DNA from: Lamellibrachia satsuma
Lineage: Eukaryota; Annelida; Polychaeta; Sabellida; Siboglinidae
Direction of reading: 5' to 3'
DNA length: 64,000 bases
Assembly (NCBI GenBank): GCA_033239005.1
Contig: BSQZ01000011.1
Location: forward strand, 7,008,501-7,072,500
Part shown: positions 37,241 to 49,300 of the stretch, piece after piece
Position numbering within the stretch: position 1 is the stretch's first letter
Layout: each line of letters starts with the position of its first letter
Translations under genes and position numbers: made by a program
Notes under the pieces: model-generated
Databases searched by the model: none
What the model saw: the letters and a program-made list of their open reading frames with translations, nothing else
Told to the model about the DNA's origin: nothing

Positions 37241-37761
37241 ATATATATTCACATTGCTTGTATAAACACAATCAGTAGATAGTTGGTTCCGTTCCACGCC
37301 ACATTCTATCAATGTCACAACAAACCTGTCAGAAGTGACGATCCAAAGAAAATTAATTAAAAGTTGCTCGTGCACAGTTTTCGTTCGGGGCAGAAAATGA
37401 CATTCTGCGCGTTTGTTGGGGGCAATTAAGAACTCGACTGTGAATAGTGTTCACTGCCACGCGAGCTGCCGAGATCGGGGCAGATAAAACCGTACCGGGC
37501 GAATTGAAAACAAGATTCGATCAAAGTGGGAACATGTATTTAAAGTTGCAATACTGCGATAAGTGCGTGATTATGTGTGATTACAGAGGACGGAGATTTG
37601 TGAATCGATTCAGTTAAACCGGATGTTCGAGAAAGACCCTAACATTAGAACTATTTGCCTGCAGCTTTATAACGGCAGTCACGCCTGACACTGCGCTGCG
37701 CGTAAGACGTTACCCGATGTTTAGACGGTCAAACATAGAGGGCGCCAATGTCGACAATCGG
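37241..37761. other. Unassigned sequence
   Basis: Nothing recognised. Confidence 0.4.
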
Positions 37762-37857
37762 TCTTAACCGGCACATTGGAAACTGCCATCGATGTAAAGC
37801 CCGGGTATAGGTTAAACAAAATGGAACATGTTGGTTTGTTTAAACATTGAGTATATG
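37762..37857. repeat. Dispersed repeat family B, partial copy
   Basis: ATTGGAAACTGCCATCGATG, GGTATAGGTTAAACAAAATG and GAACATGTTGGTTTGTTTAA match the 36957-37050 segment in the same orientation with about 20% difference by eye. Confidence 0.65.
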
Positions 37858-39500
37858 GCGAAACATCTAGAAGAAGAACTATCCGGCACAAGGAAAACAA
37901 GACCTTGGCCGATTCAGTAGACAAACGAAACACCGGCGGTGGTTTTGCTCGGTGTAATGCAAACGGCTGACACAATGTCTGTCCTCAGTGAATGCAGCAT
38001 TCACGAGTTCGAGGAGACGTTGGTTGAAAACTGATTCACGCGACCGGGAAAAACTACAGGAGACCCCCAACCTCCAACTGAATCTAAGCGGCGACGACTG
38101 ACAGCCATCTGGACCTCTATGAGGGTGTGACTCGCCGCTGATTATGACGGCTTGCTTTGTCGGTCGCCTTGTCACGTAGCAGCTGAACGTGATTTCTTCA
38201 AAGTTCACCTCACTCGCTAAAATCAGATATTCACACAAATGGGCCAGGCGGTACGTTGTGATAACGGACAGCAGTCGTGGGTGACGGACTGCGCTGTGCG
38301 GGATCCAGTCTTGAGTGGCACATGTCACACTGTTATCGCTGCCGTTCTTTTCGTGTTGGGTGAGAGGTGGAGAAGTTATCGTCTCGCTAGTGTTGTTCTG
38401 TGGGAACGTTGTCGTCTCTTGTGTTTGTGTGCGTGCGCGTGAGCGTGTGCGTGTGTGCGTGCGTGTGTATGCGCGCGCTTCCGGTGCATGTGCACCTAGG
38501 AAGCAAGAGCTTAACATACTATTTCCTCAAGTCGACGATTTATCAGCTTTTTCAGGATTGATTGGGAATCCCACCATCCGCCAATCCTTCCGTCTACAAT
38601 TCCGTCGTCAACATGTACGTCCACACCGCCATCCGGACACTTATATTATCCATCTTCATCACTTCGCGCATAAACGTCAGTGTGTGTTTGTGCTTGTGCA
38701 TACTTTCTCCCGAAGTTCTGCTGATTCGCACACAACGAAACGTACAGCTGCCCATGGTTGTCCGTGCGGGTCAGTGCCGGCCACCGGCACCCTTTGGGCA
38801 CATGTGGCCGCGACACCGGCCGAAGTGGCCCGAGCTTCTGGCGCGTCGCTTCGATGCACATCGCCTTGGCGATATACAATCAGCGCTATCCTAAGAGCGC
38901 TATAGTAGAACAACGCGCAATAATGACGAGTACTTGGCGATACAATCAGCGCTATCGTACAAGCGCTGGAGTAGAAGTAATGAGCGAGTATATGCACGCA
39001 CTATTACATACATCGAAACGAGTTTGCTGAAAACAACAATTTGTCCGGATGCAGCAGAGATAATGTGTAGCCACGCGTATCATTGGCCGATGCATCAACT
39101 GGGTCAAAGTTCAATTCCATGTCTGTTCGAGTGGATCTATCTTCCGCTGCTTCTCGGGGCGATGTACACGGCGTGCCGTTGTGGGACATGTGGGAGCAAT
39201 ATAAGAACCTTGTTCGCATGCGGACGAAAATATAGAGAACACGAGGTCACGCGTCGAAGCAGCATTTGAACGTGTGGAACTGGAGCAACACCTAGAGAGA
39301 ATGGGCAAGCACTATTTTCCAGGTGTAGTCCATTCGGGGGCGAGGGGTGGTGGTCGATAGACAGACCAACAGCATTGCAACGAGTAAATGATTTATTTAA
39401 ATTAACTTTAGACATAATAAGGAATAATTATACAGCCACGTGTCATGGCTACGCCCCCAATAAATGCGCCATTAATTCTTCATTGAAAGATGCGATTGAA
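37858..39500. other. Unassigned sequence with a short GT-rich tract
   Basis: GTGTGCGTGCGTGTG-type sequence lies at about 38421-38476. Frames up to 212 codons (minus, 38517-37879) include a low-complexity Thr-Arg-His part made by this tract; the rest is unrecognised. CGATACAATCAGCGCTATC words recur at about 38870 and 38938. Confidence 0.4.
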
Positions 39501-39501
39501 T

Positions 39502-39569
39502 GGGGCGCGGTAGCACAGGGGGCGCGGTAGCACGGGGGCGCGGTAGCACAGGGGGCGTGGTAGCACAGG
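39502..39569 (+). repeat. 17-18-bp minisatellite, 4 copies
   Basis: Four copies of GCGCGGTAGCACAGGGGG, one with GCGTGG. Confidence 0.94.
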
Positions 39570-39989
39570 TGAGATAGCGCCTTTCGTCCGACTAAAAATA
39601 TTGTTCCAATTCACTCAACCGAATAATGTGTATCTGACTGTACATATAGCGATGACGTAATGGCCGGTGTATTTTAGAGGTTTCGTCTGCGTTTGAGTGT
39701 TATAGGTTAGCAAACACGGTAATTACGCATGACGGTCTGGTACCGTACAATATCTATAATTACTATTATATCCATTGCCGTTTCTATGCCGAAAGCACAG
39801 AAAGCCGATTAGCGTAATTATTACACATGCATTCGGTATATGATCTGTCCATTACAGGATGCAGTTACGATTTCGTATTCGGACGGGCGTGCAATTACGA
39901 AGGAGCTATTTATTTACGCTAAGACGCTGTTATGTCACGTAAAAAAATGGCGCGTGTGACGGCGACGGAACTACTGTCTACGTTTTGAA
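39570..39989. other. Unassigned sequence
   Basis: Nothing recognised. Confidence 0.4.
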
Positions 39990-40285
39990 GCGGGCATCGC
40001 GCACAAAATGGCAGACGAACATTTTGACAACTGACTGTAACGATAGAGAACATAGCCCCTAACTTTGAATTGGCAATTATGTGTGTGAAAAATAAAATAA
40101 AATGGCATATTATTTTGCGATCTGCACCCCACGTAACCGTACTCGATGGCTCGCGGAGTAACACACATAATTGGACGCGGCCTACGACCATGTCCTGTTA
40201 TTTGTGTTACTCCGCCACCGTCTCGTACGATTACAGGGGCTGCAGTTCGATGCAATTGAATACAAATGCACGCCATTTTATATAA
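39990..40285 (+). repeat. Dispersed repeat family A with internal hairpin, copy 2
   Basis: Matches 1553-1840 in order and orientation. The hairpin arms are 40154-40176 and 40192-40214 around a 15-nt loop, in the same relative place as copy 1. The element may be bounded by CAAAATGGC near its start and GCCATTTTAT near its end (short inverted words), which would suit a MITE; this is tentative. Confidence 0.7.
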
Positions 40286-40296
40286 GAATTACAGCA

Positions 40297-40400
40297 CACA
40301 AACATTAACACACACGCACACATGCACACACGAACACTAACACACACGCACACATGCACACACGAACACTAACACACACGCACACATGCACACACGAACA
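40297..40400 (+). repeat. 32-bp CA-rich minisatellite, 3 copies
   Basis: CACACGCACACATGCACACA then CGAACACTAA repeats three times every 32 bp. Confidence 0.94.
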
Positions 40401-41039
40401 AAATACCGTCACTACATACCAATGGATTGTATTTTCAATATCAGTGCAAAACATGCAACATATAATTTTTGTCTTCTTTTAATTCACATGATTGAAAACA
40501 AGTACACGAGACGATTCGGCCGTGCCCCTGACAGACATACCCTGCAATCCCACCTCTCCCACGCCACGCGCCTGCCGGAACCTCTCTTCCCGGCCACCCA
40601 GGAGACGCAATATAATATATTAAACCTCTCGCCACTTCGCTAGCCGGGCTCCGAGCGAAGCTCGAGTGGTTTACACGGCACGGCTAACATCGTTATTCAT
40701 TACCTGTGAGTCTAGTTAACGCTCGCTTCGCGTGCTAGTGAACCCGCGGTACCATAGTCCTACGCTGACAACCATCATTCATATCTGCACTAATTTGTCA
40801 TCAGCAAATAGGGTGGTTTAAGGCAGAAGCCGCTCCCTCGACGCGCTGTGCTTATGACTAAAGTGGACGCCCCGGTCGGACAGCCGAGGTAAAGACACCA
40901 CCACACAAGAGAAAATATCAATCAAACAGCAGTCTAAATTGTTTGAGATATTAATATTCACAAACACTAGTATATGTGTCAGCCGCAGCGACCTCGTTGT
41001 CTATACATCCAACGGGCCTGGTTAAAGTGTTCACACAGC
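40401..41039. other. Unassigned sequence
   Basis: No recognised feature, apart from possible upstream parts of the LINE fragment that starts near 41040. Confidence 0.4.
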
Positions 41040-41230
41040 TCGGATCATCTCATCTCACAACAATTTGTTTTCCTAAAACTAATCTTAACCTGGGCAAGCG
41101 CGTTTTTTATGTAGCTGAGCCAAAGATCTGGAACAAACTCTCCATCACCTAAAATCACGTGAAAATACAGCTACCCTCTGCAGCAATCTCAAGTTTTTCG
41201 AAATGTTAGTACCACCTTTAATCTTCGGCG
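41040..41230 (+). mobile_element. Non-LTR retrotransposon C-terminal fragment (CR1/L2/Rex-type tail)
   Basis: The plus-strand translation reads LTTICFPKTNLNLGKRVFYV then AEPKIWNKLSIT and a stop. One frame over it resumes as HHLKSRENTATLCSNLKFFE. This matches the C-terminal tail common to CR1/L2/Jockey-like LINEs: P-x-T-x-L-x-LG-R-x-F-x-V-A-P-x-LWN-LP, then an LR-S...F-K-LK-LF helix. A frameshift near 41145 and the absence of the upstream polymerase core show a 5'-truncated dead copy. It is a different LINE type from the one at 4.2-4.4 kb. Confidence 0.75.
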
Positions 41231-41829
41231 GGTCCTCCTCCTCTCGTGATTTTTTTGTTTGCATCCATGTTTATAATGTCATGCTTCACACGGTTTATCG
41301 TGGAATATATAATTATATAATTTTTTTAGAAATACAATACAAAGACAGTTTGCACGGCTAATAAAATAAGAAATAACGTTTCAAAAGACATATAACGTAC
41401 GAATTTTACTAATAATTATTAGTATCTAATTCACACGCATCACATTCCTGTTTCTAAAGTTTACAGACATTCTCTCCCGGTCGCTGCAGTGGTAACTTAC
41501 ACACTCCATCTTTATGTTTAGAATATTGAAATGAGCTGTTCCAACGGGTCGCGCGACATGAAAACGATCTCGACTGTATTCTGCACGAGTGACGGCCAAC
41601 GCGTGCTGTTGTTCGCGTTTGGCATCTCCGTGAGAGAAAAGAAAGGGGCGATTGAAACGAGGCACTCGCGTCGTTATTTGCTTACAATCTGGCTTGTTTA
41701 ACAAGAGTCGAGATCACGACCCGGAAGTCGAACGTGTGACAAAACGCACATATACCCCTGCCCACGCTAGTGAGGAGGGCCGTCTTGTTTGACAGCGACA
41801 TTAAATAAAGCATCTCTTCGGTCACAGTT
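41231..41829. other. Unassigned AT-rich sequence
   Basis: Nothing recognised. Confidence 0.4.
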
Positions 41830-41831
41830 GA

Positions 41832-42105
41832 GTCAGCTTTATGTTCGCGTCGCCAGCCTTATTTCCATGTCGCCAGCCTTATTCCCACGTCATCAGCCTT
41901 ATTCCCACGTCATCAGCCTTATTCCCACGTCACCAGGCTTATTCCCACATCGCCAGCTTTGTTCCCACATCGCCAGCCTTATTCCCATATCGCCAGCCTT
42001 ACTTCCACGTCGCCAGCCTTATTCCTACATCGCTAGCCTTATTCCCACATCGCCAGTAATATTCCTACGTCACCAGCCTTATTCCCACATCGCCATATGT
42101 GAAAA
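41832..42105 (+). repeat. 20-bp minisatellite, about 13 copies
   Basis: Unit ATTCCCACGTCATCAGCCTT with CATCGCC, CACCAGG and similar variants. 20 is not a multiple of 3, so frames rotate. Confidence 0.96.
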
Positions 42106-43154
42106 ATACATTTGATCTAGTATAGCAAAAACAAATGCTACCCACAAAAAACCACATTGTGACCCTGACATTACTGTGCTAGCAGCACATTTCCACAATC
42201 CGTTTATCTATGAGACGGTCTGCAACACGAATATTAGAAAACCAATAACGGTGCTCTTGTTACTTTGGGGACACATGCAAATAATTATGTGATTAGGCGT
42301 TAGTATACATGACACGTTCCCGGGTTTCAGTTCACGCACCGCATCCTCGTTAGTCAGAGGTGGTAGTAGTACTATACACAATCCCTGGAGATTAACCTGT
42401 TGAAACGTGGATTTGTCGGCGTACCCCACGACATGTGCGGATGTACGCCGGGTCACCTGTGATCCTCCTACTCGCTGACTTAGTCGACGTGTTTCTGGGA
42501 ATTACGCGCGCGCACCCAAGTTCAAAGACTGTTTCAAAGAAATGCCTATCATTTCCTGTCCGACCAGTAACGGCCGGTCCACAACCAATTACAGTTAAGT
42601 TCCCGTATGTACGCCTCCGAAATTCGTGCTCGTTGGTTAAAACAACAGCTGACGTTTCAACATATTTATCTGCCGATGGTGCTGATGTATTGCTGGCTCG
42701 CGAGGATGGCGCACTAGAGCTGCGCTTGCGTTATTTCGCAGGTAACACATTTCACGCCCCACCGGTCCACGAAACGTTTTCGCGACACACGGCGTCCCAT
42801 GTGGAAGACGTTGACGAGACGTGACAGGCCCGTCAGTCAGGGGCTTCAGAACGCGGGCACTGACGAGCGACGTCAATGGTCGTCCGACACATCCGCTGAC
42901 TGCGACGGTACGACGCGCTATCGCCTCCCGTCAACGTCGACAAAGCCTCGACGGCGGCGGAACGGATTAATTACAGCCCGGGTGTCAGACGGCTGACACT
43001 CCCCGGCTGGGAAATCGTCATCCCGACAGCGACCCCGGGCCACGAGCCACCAATTTGCTCGTCCGTCGTTCTGTCAATCAGCGGCACCCCTGTTGGGTGA
43101 GTGCGAGGGGGGGTGCTTCTGTACTGGCAACGGGGTGCTTCACCCGAGCTTGTG
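42106..43154. other. Unassigned sequence, GC-rich in its second half
   Basis: A plus-strand frame of 129 codons (42435-42824) contains VKTTADVSTYLSADGADVLL, which reads like protein but matches no family I know. The region to 43090 is CpG-rich, so open frames are expected. Confidence 0.35.
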
Positions 43155-43212
43155 CAATTTCACAGGGGTCCGACCACAGTTCAGGGGTCCGACCACAGTT
43201 CAGGGGTCCGAC
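43155..43212 (+). repeat. 19-bp tandem repeat, 3 copies
   Basis: GGGGTCCGACCACAGTTCA occurs twice, and a third copy changes to GGGGTCCGACAACAG. The unit immediately precedes the big satellite by about 100 bp. Confidence 0.93.
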
Positions 43213-43317
43213 AACAGACTTCTGGAATGTAATCCCTAACCATTTACACATTAGTCGATTTCAGTGATTTTATTTGCTAAGAAGTGACTATATTTAACCA
43301 GCAAGTTTGGAACGTTT

Positions 43318-46300
43318 GAAATGTCGCACCTTTGGCAGTGAGATGTTGGACTTTTGGCAGTGAGATGTTACACCTTTGGCAGTGAGATGTTGGACCTTTG
43401 GCAGTGAGATGTTACACCTTTGGCAGTGAGATGTTGGACCTTTGGCAGTGAGATGTTAGACCTTTGGCAGTGAGATGTTACACCTTTGGCAGTGAGATGT
43501 TGGACCTTTGGCAGTGAGATGTTACACCTTTGGCAGTGAGATGTTGGACCTTTGGCAGTGAGATGTTACACCTTTGGCAGTGAGATGTTGGACTTTTGGC
43601 AGTGAGATGTTACACCTTTGGCAGTGAGATGTTGGACCTTTGGCAGTGAGATGTTACACCTTTGGCAGTGAGATGTTGGACCTTTGGCAGTGAGATGTTG
43701 GACCTTTGGCAGTGAGATGTTGGACTTTAGGCAGTGAGATGTTGGACTTTTGGCAGTGAGATGTTGGACTTTAGGCAGTGAGATGTTGGACTTTTGGCAG
43801 TGAGATGTTGGACCTTAGGTAGTGAGATGTTACACCTTTGGCAGTGAGATGTTGGACTTTTGGCAGTGAGATGTTGGACCTTTGGCAGTGAGATGTTGGA
43901 CCTTTGGCATTGAGATGTTACACCTTTGGCAGTTGTTGGACTTTTGGCAGTGAGATGTTGGACCTTTGGCAGTGAGATGTTGGACCTTTGGCAGTGAGAT
44001 GTTGGACCTTTGGCAGTGAGATGTTACACCTTTGGCAGTGAGATATTGGACTTTTGGCGGTGAGATGTTGGACCTTTGGCAGTGAGATGTTGGACCTTTG
44101 GCAGTGAGATGTTGGACGTTTGGCCGTGAGATGTTGGACGTTTGGCAGTGAGATGTTGGACCTTTGCCAGTGAGATGTTACACCTTTGGCAGTGAGATGT
44201 TGTACCTTTGGCAGTGAGATGTTGGACCTTTGGCAGTGAGATGTTGGACCTTTGGCAGTGAGATGTTACACCTTTGGCAGTGAGATATTGGACTTTTGGC
44301 GGTGAGATGTTGGACCTTTGGCAGTGAGATGTTGGACCTTTGGCAGTGAGATGTTGGACCTTTGGCAGTGAGATGTTACACCTTTGGCAGTGAGATATTG
44401 GACTTTTGGCAGTGAGATGTTGGACCTTTGGCAGTGAGATGTTGGACCTTTGGCAGTGAGATGTTGGACCTTTTGCAGTGAGATGTTACACCTTTGGCAG
44501 TGAGATGTTGGACCTTTGGCAGTGAGATGTTGGACCTTTGGCAGTGAGATGTTACACCTTTCGCAGTGAGATGTTGGACCTTTCGCAGTGAGATGTTGGA
44601 CCTTTGGCAGTGAGATGTTGGACTTTAGGCAGTGAGATGTTGGACTTTTGGCAGTGAGATGTTGGACCTTTGGTAGTGAGATGTTACACCTTTGGCAGTG
44701 AGATGTTGGACTTTTGGCAGTGAGATGTTGGACCTTTGGCAGTGAGATGTTGGACCTTTGGCATTGAGATGTTACACCTTTGGCAGTTGTTGGACTTTTG
44801 GCAGTGAGATGTTGGACCTTTGGCAGTGAGATGTTGGACCTTTGGCAGTGAGATGTTGGACCTTTGGCAGTGAGATGTTACACCTTTGGCAGTGAGATAT
44901 TGGACTTTTGGCGGTGAGATGTTGGACCTTTGGCAGTGAGATGTTGGACCTTTGGCAGTGAGATGTTGGACGTTTGGCCGTGAGATGTTGGACGTTTGGC
45001 AGTGAGATGTTGGACCTTTGGCAGTGAGATTTTACACCTTTGGCAGTGAGATATTGGACTTTTGGCAGTGAGATGTTGGACCTTTGGCAGTGAGATGTTG
45101 AACCTTTGGCTGTGAGATGTTGGACCTTTGGAAGTGAGATGTTGGACCTTTGGCCGTGAGATGTTGGACCTTTGGCAGTGAGATGTTGGACCTTTGGCAG
45201 TGAGATGTTACACCTTTGGCAGTGAGATATTGGACTTTTGGCAGTGAGATGTTGGACCTTTGGCAGTGAGTTGTTGGACCTTCGGCAGTGAGATGTTGGA
45301 CCTTTTGCAGTGAGATGTTACACCTTTGGCAGTGAGATGTTGGACCTTTGGCAGTGAGATGTTGGACCTTTGGCAGTGAGATGTTACACCTTTGGCAGTG
45401 AGATGTTGGACCTTTGGCAGTGAGATGTTGGACCTTTGGCAGTGAGATGTTGGACTTTAGGCAGTGAGATGTTGGACTTTTGGCAGTGAGATGTTGGACC
45501 TTTGGTAGTGAGATGTTACACCTTTGGCAGTGAGATGTTGGACTTTTGGCAGTGAGATGTTGGACCTTTGGCAGTGAGATGTTGGACCTTTGGCATTGAG
45601 ATGTTACACCTTTGGCAGTTGTTGGACTTTTGGCAGTGAGATGTTGGACCTTTGGCAGTGAGATGTTGGACCTTTGGCAGTGAGATGTTGGACCTTTGGC
45701 AGTGAGATGTTACACCTTTGGCAGTGCGATATTGGACTTTTGGCAGTGAGATGTTGGACCTTTGGCAGTGAGATGTTGGACCTTTGGCAGTGAGATGTTG
45801 GACGTTTGGCCGTGAGATGTTGGACGTTTGGCAGTGAGATGTTGGACCTTTGGCAGTGAGATTTTACACCTTTGGCAGTGAGATATTGGACTTTTGGCAG
45901 TGAGCTGTTGGACCTTTGGCAGTGAGATGTTGAACCTTTGGCTGTGAGATGTTACACCTTTGGCAGTGAGATGTTGGACTTTTAGCAGTGAGATGTTGGA
46001 CCTTTGGCAGTGAGATGTTGGACCTTTGGCAGTGAGATGTTGGACCTTTGGCAGTGAGATGTTGGACTTTAGGCAGTGAGATGTTGGACTTTTGGCAGTG
46101 AGATGTTGGACCTTTGGTAGTGAGATGTTACACCTTTGGCAGTGAGATGTTGGACTTTTGGCAGTGAGATGTTGGACCTTTGGCATTGAAATCTTACACC
46201 TTTGGCAGTTGTTGGACTTTTGGCAGTGAGATGTTGGACCTTTGGCAGTGAGATGTTGGACCTTTGGCAGTGAGATGTTGGACCTTTGGCAGTGAGATGT

Positions 46301-49300
46301 TGGACCTTTGGCATTGAGATGTTACACCTTTGGCAGTGAGATGTTGGACTTTTGGCAGTGAGATGTTGGACCTTTGGCAGTGAGATGTTACACCTTTGGC
46401 AGTGAGATGTTGGACTTTTGGCAGTGAGATGTTGGACCTTTGGCAGTGAGATGTTGGACCTTTGCCAGTGAGATGTTACACCTTTGGCAGTGAGATGTTG
46501 GACCTTTGGCAGTGAGATGTTGGACCTTTGGCAGTGAGATGTTACACCTTTGGCAGTGAGATATTGGACTTTTGGCGGTGAGATGTTGGACCTTTGGCAG
46601 TGAGATGTTGGACCTTTGGCAGTGAGATGTTGGACCTTTGGCTGGGAGATGTTGGACCTTTGGCAGTGAGATGTTGGACCTTTGGCAGTGAGATGTTACA
46701 CCTTTGGCAGTGAGATGTTGGACCTTTGGCAGTGAGATGTTGGACCTTTGGCAGTGAGATGTTGGACTTTAGGCAGTGAGATGTTGGACTTTTGGCAGTG
46801 AGATGTTGGACCTTTGGTAGTGAGATGTTACACCTTTGGCAGTGAGATGTTGGACTTTTGGCAGTGAGATGTTGGACCTTTGGCAGTGAGATGTTGGACC
46901 TTTGGCATTGAGATGTTACACCTTTGGCAGTTGTTGGACTTTTGGCAGTGAGATGTTGGACCTTTGGCAGTGAGATGTTGGACCTTTGGCAGTGAGATGT
47001 TGGACCTTTGGCAGTGAGATGTTACACCTTTGGCAGTGAGATATTGGACTTTTGGCGGTGAGATGTTGGACCTTTGGCAGTGAGATGTTGGACCTTTGGC
47101 AGTGAGATGTTGGACGTTTGGCCGTGAGATGTTGGACGTTTGGCAGTGAGATGTTGGACCTTTGGCAGTGAGATTTTGGACCTTTGGCAGTGAGATATTG
47201 GACTTTTGGCAGTGAGCTGTTGGACCTTTGGCAGTGAGATGTTGAACCTTTGGCTGTGAGATGTTTCACCTTTGGCAGTGAGATGTTGGACTTTTGGCAG
47301 TGAGATGTTGGACCTTTGGCAGTGAGATGTTGGACCTTTGGCAGTGAGATGTTGGACCTTTGGCAGTGAGATTTTGGACTTTAGGCAGTGAGATGTTGGA
47401 CTTTTGGCAGTGAGATGTTGGACCTTTGGTAGTGAGATGTTACACCTTTGGCAGTGAGATGTTGGACTTTTGGCAGTGATATGTTGGACCTTTGGCAGTG
47501 AGATGTTGGACCTTTGGCAGTGAGATGTTACACCTTTGGCAGTTGTTGGACTTTTGGCAGTGAGATGTTGGACCTTTGGCAGTGAGATGTTGGAGATTTG
47601 GCAGTGAGATGTTGGACCTTTGGCATTGAGATGTTACACCTTTGGCAGTGAGATGTTGGACTTTTGGCAGTGAGATGTTGGACCTTTGGCAGTGAGATGT
47701 TGGACCTTTGGCAGTGAGATGTTGGACCTTTGGCAGTGAGATGTTGGACCTTTGGCAGTGAGATGTTGGACCTTTGGCAGTGAGATGTTGGACCTTTGGC
47801 AGTGAGATGTTACACCTTTGGCAGTGAGATGTTGGACCTTTGGCAGTGAGATGTTGGACCTTTGGCAGTGAGATGTTGGACCTTTGGCAGTGAGATGTTG
47901 GACCTTTGGCAGTGAGATGTTGGACCTTTGGCAGTGAGATGTTGGACCTTTGGCAGTGAGATGTTGGACCTTTGGCAGTGAGATGTTACACCTTTGGCAG
48001 TGAGATGTTGGACCTTTGGCAGTGATATGTTGGACCTTTGGCAGTGAGATGTTGGACCTTTGGCAATGAGATGTTACACCTTTGGCAGTGTGATGTTGGA
48101 CCTTTGGCAGTGAGATGTTGGACCTTTGGCAGTGAGATGTTAGACCTTTGCCAGTGAGATGTTGGACCTTTGGTAGTGAGATGTTACACCTTTGGCAGTG
48201 AGATGTTGGACTTTTGGCAGTGAGATGTTGGACCTTTGGCAGTGAGATGTTGGACCTTTGGCATTGAGATGTTACACCTTTGGCAGTTGTTGGACTTTTG
48301 GCAGTGAGATGTTGGACCTTTGGCAGTGAGATGTTGGAGATTTGGCAGTGAGATGTTGGACCTTTGGCATGAGATGTTACACCTTTGGCGTGAGATGTTG
48401 GACTTTTGCAGTGAGATGTTGGACCTTTGGCAGTGAGATGTTACACCTTTGGCAGTGAGATGTTGGACTTTTGGCAGTGAGATTTGGACCTTTGGCAGTG
48501 AGATGTTGGACCTTTGCCAGTGAGATGTTCACCTTTGGCAGTGAGATGTTGGACCTTTGGCAGTGAGATGTTGGACCTTTGGCAGTGAGATGTTGGACCT
48601 TTGGCAGTGAGATGTTACACCTTTGGCAGTGAGATATTGGACTTTTGGCGTGAGATGTTGGACCTTTGGCAGTGAGATGTTGGACCTTTGGCAGTGAGAT
48701 GTTGGACCTTTGGCCGTGAGATGTTGGACCTTTGGCAGTGAGATGATGGACCTTTGGCAGTGAGATGTTGGACCTTTGGCAGTGAGATGTTGGACCTTTG
48801 GCAGTGAGATGTTGGACCTTTGGCAGTGAGATGTTGGACCTTTGCCAGTGAGATGTTACACCTTTGGCAGTGAGATGTTGGACCTTTGGCAGTGAGATGT
48901 TGGACCTTTGGCAGTGAGATGTTACACCTTTGGCAGTGAGATGTTGGACCTTTGGCAGTGAGATGTTGGACCTTTGGCAGTGAGATGTTGGACCTTTGGC
49001 AGTGAGATGTTGGACCTTTGGCAGGAGATGTTGGACCTTTGGCAGTTAGATGTTGGACCTTTGGCAGTGAGATGTTATACATTTGGCAGTGAGATGTTGG
49101 ACCTTTGGCAGTGAGATGTTGGACCTTTGGCAGTGAGATGTTGGACCTTTGGCAGTGAGATGTTGGACCTTTGGCAGTGAGATGTTGGACCTTTGGCAGT
49201 GAGATGTTGGACCTTTGGCAGTGAGATGTTACACCTTTGGCAGTGAGATGTTGGACCTTTGGCAGTGAGATGTTGGACCTTTGGCAGTGAGATGTTGGAC

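Noticed and set aside
45710..49082. Minus-strand frames of 81-158 codons with QRSNISLPKVQHLTAKGPTS periodicity
   Set aside because: By-products of the 22-bp satellite; frames change at each indel and no start, splice or domain context exists.
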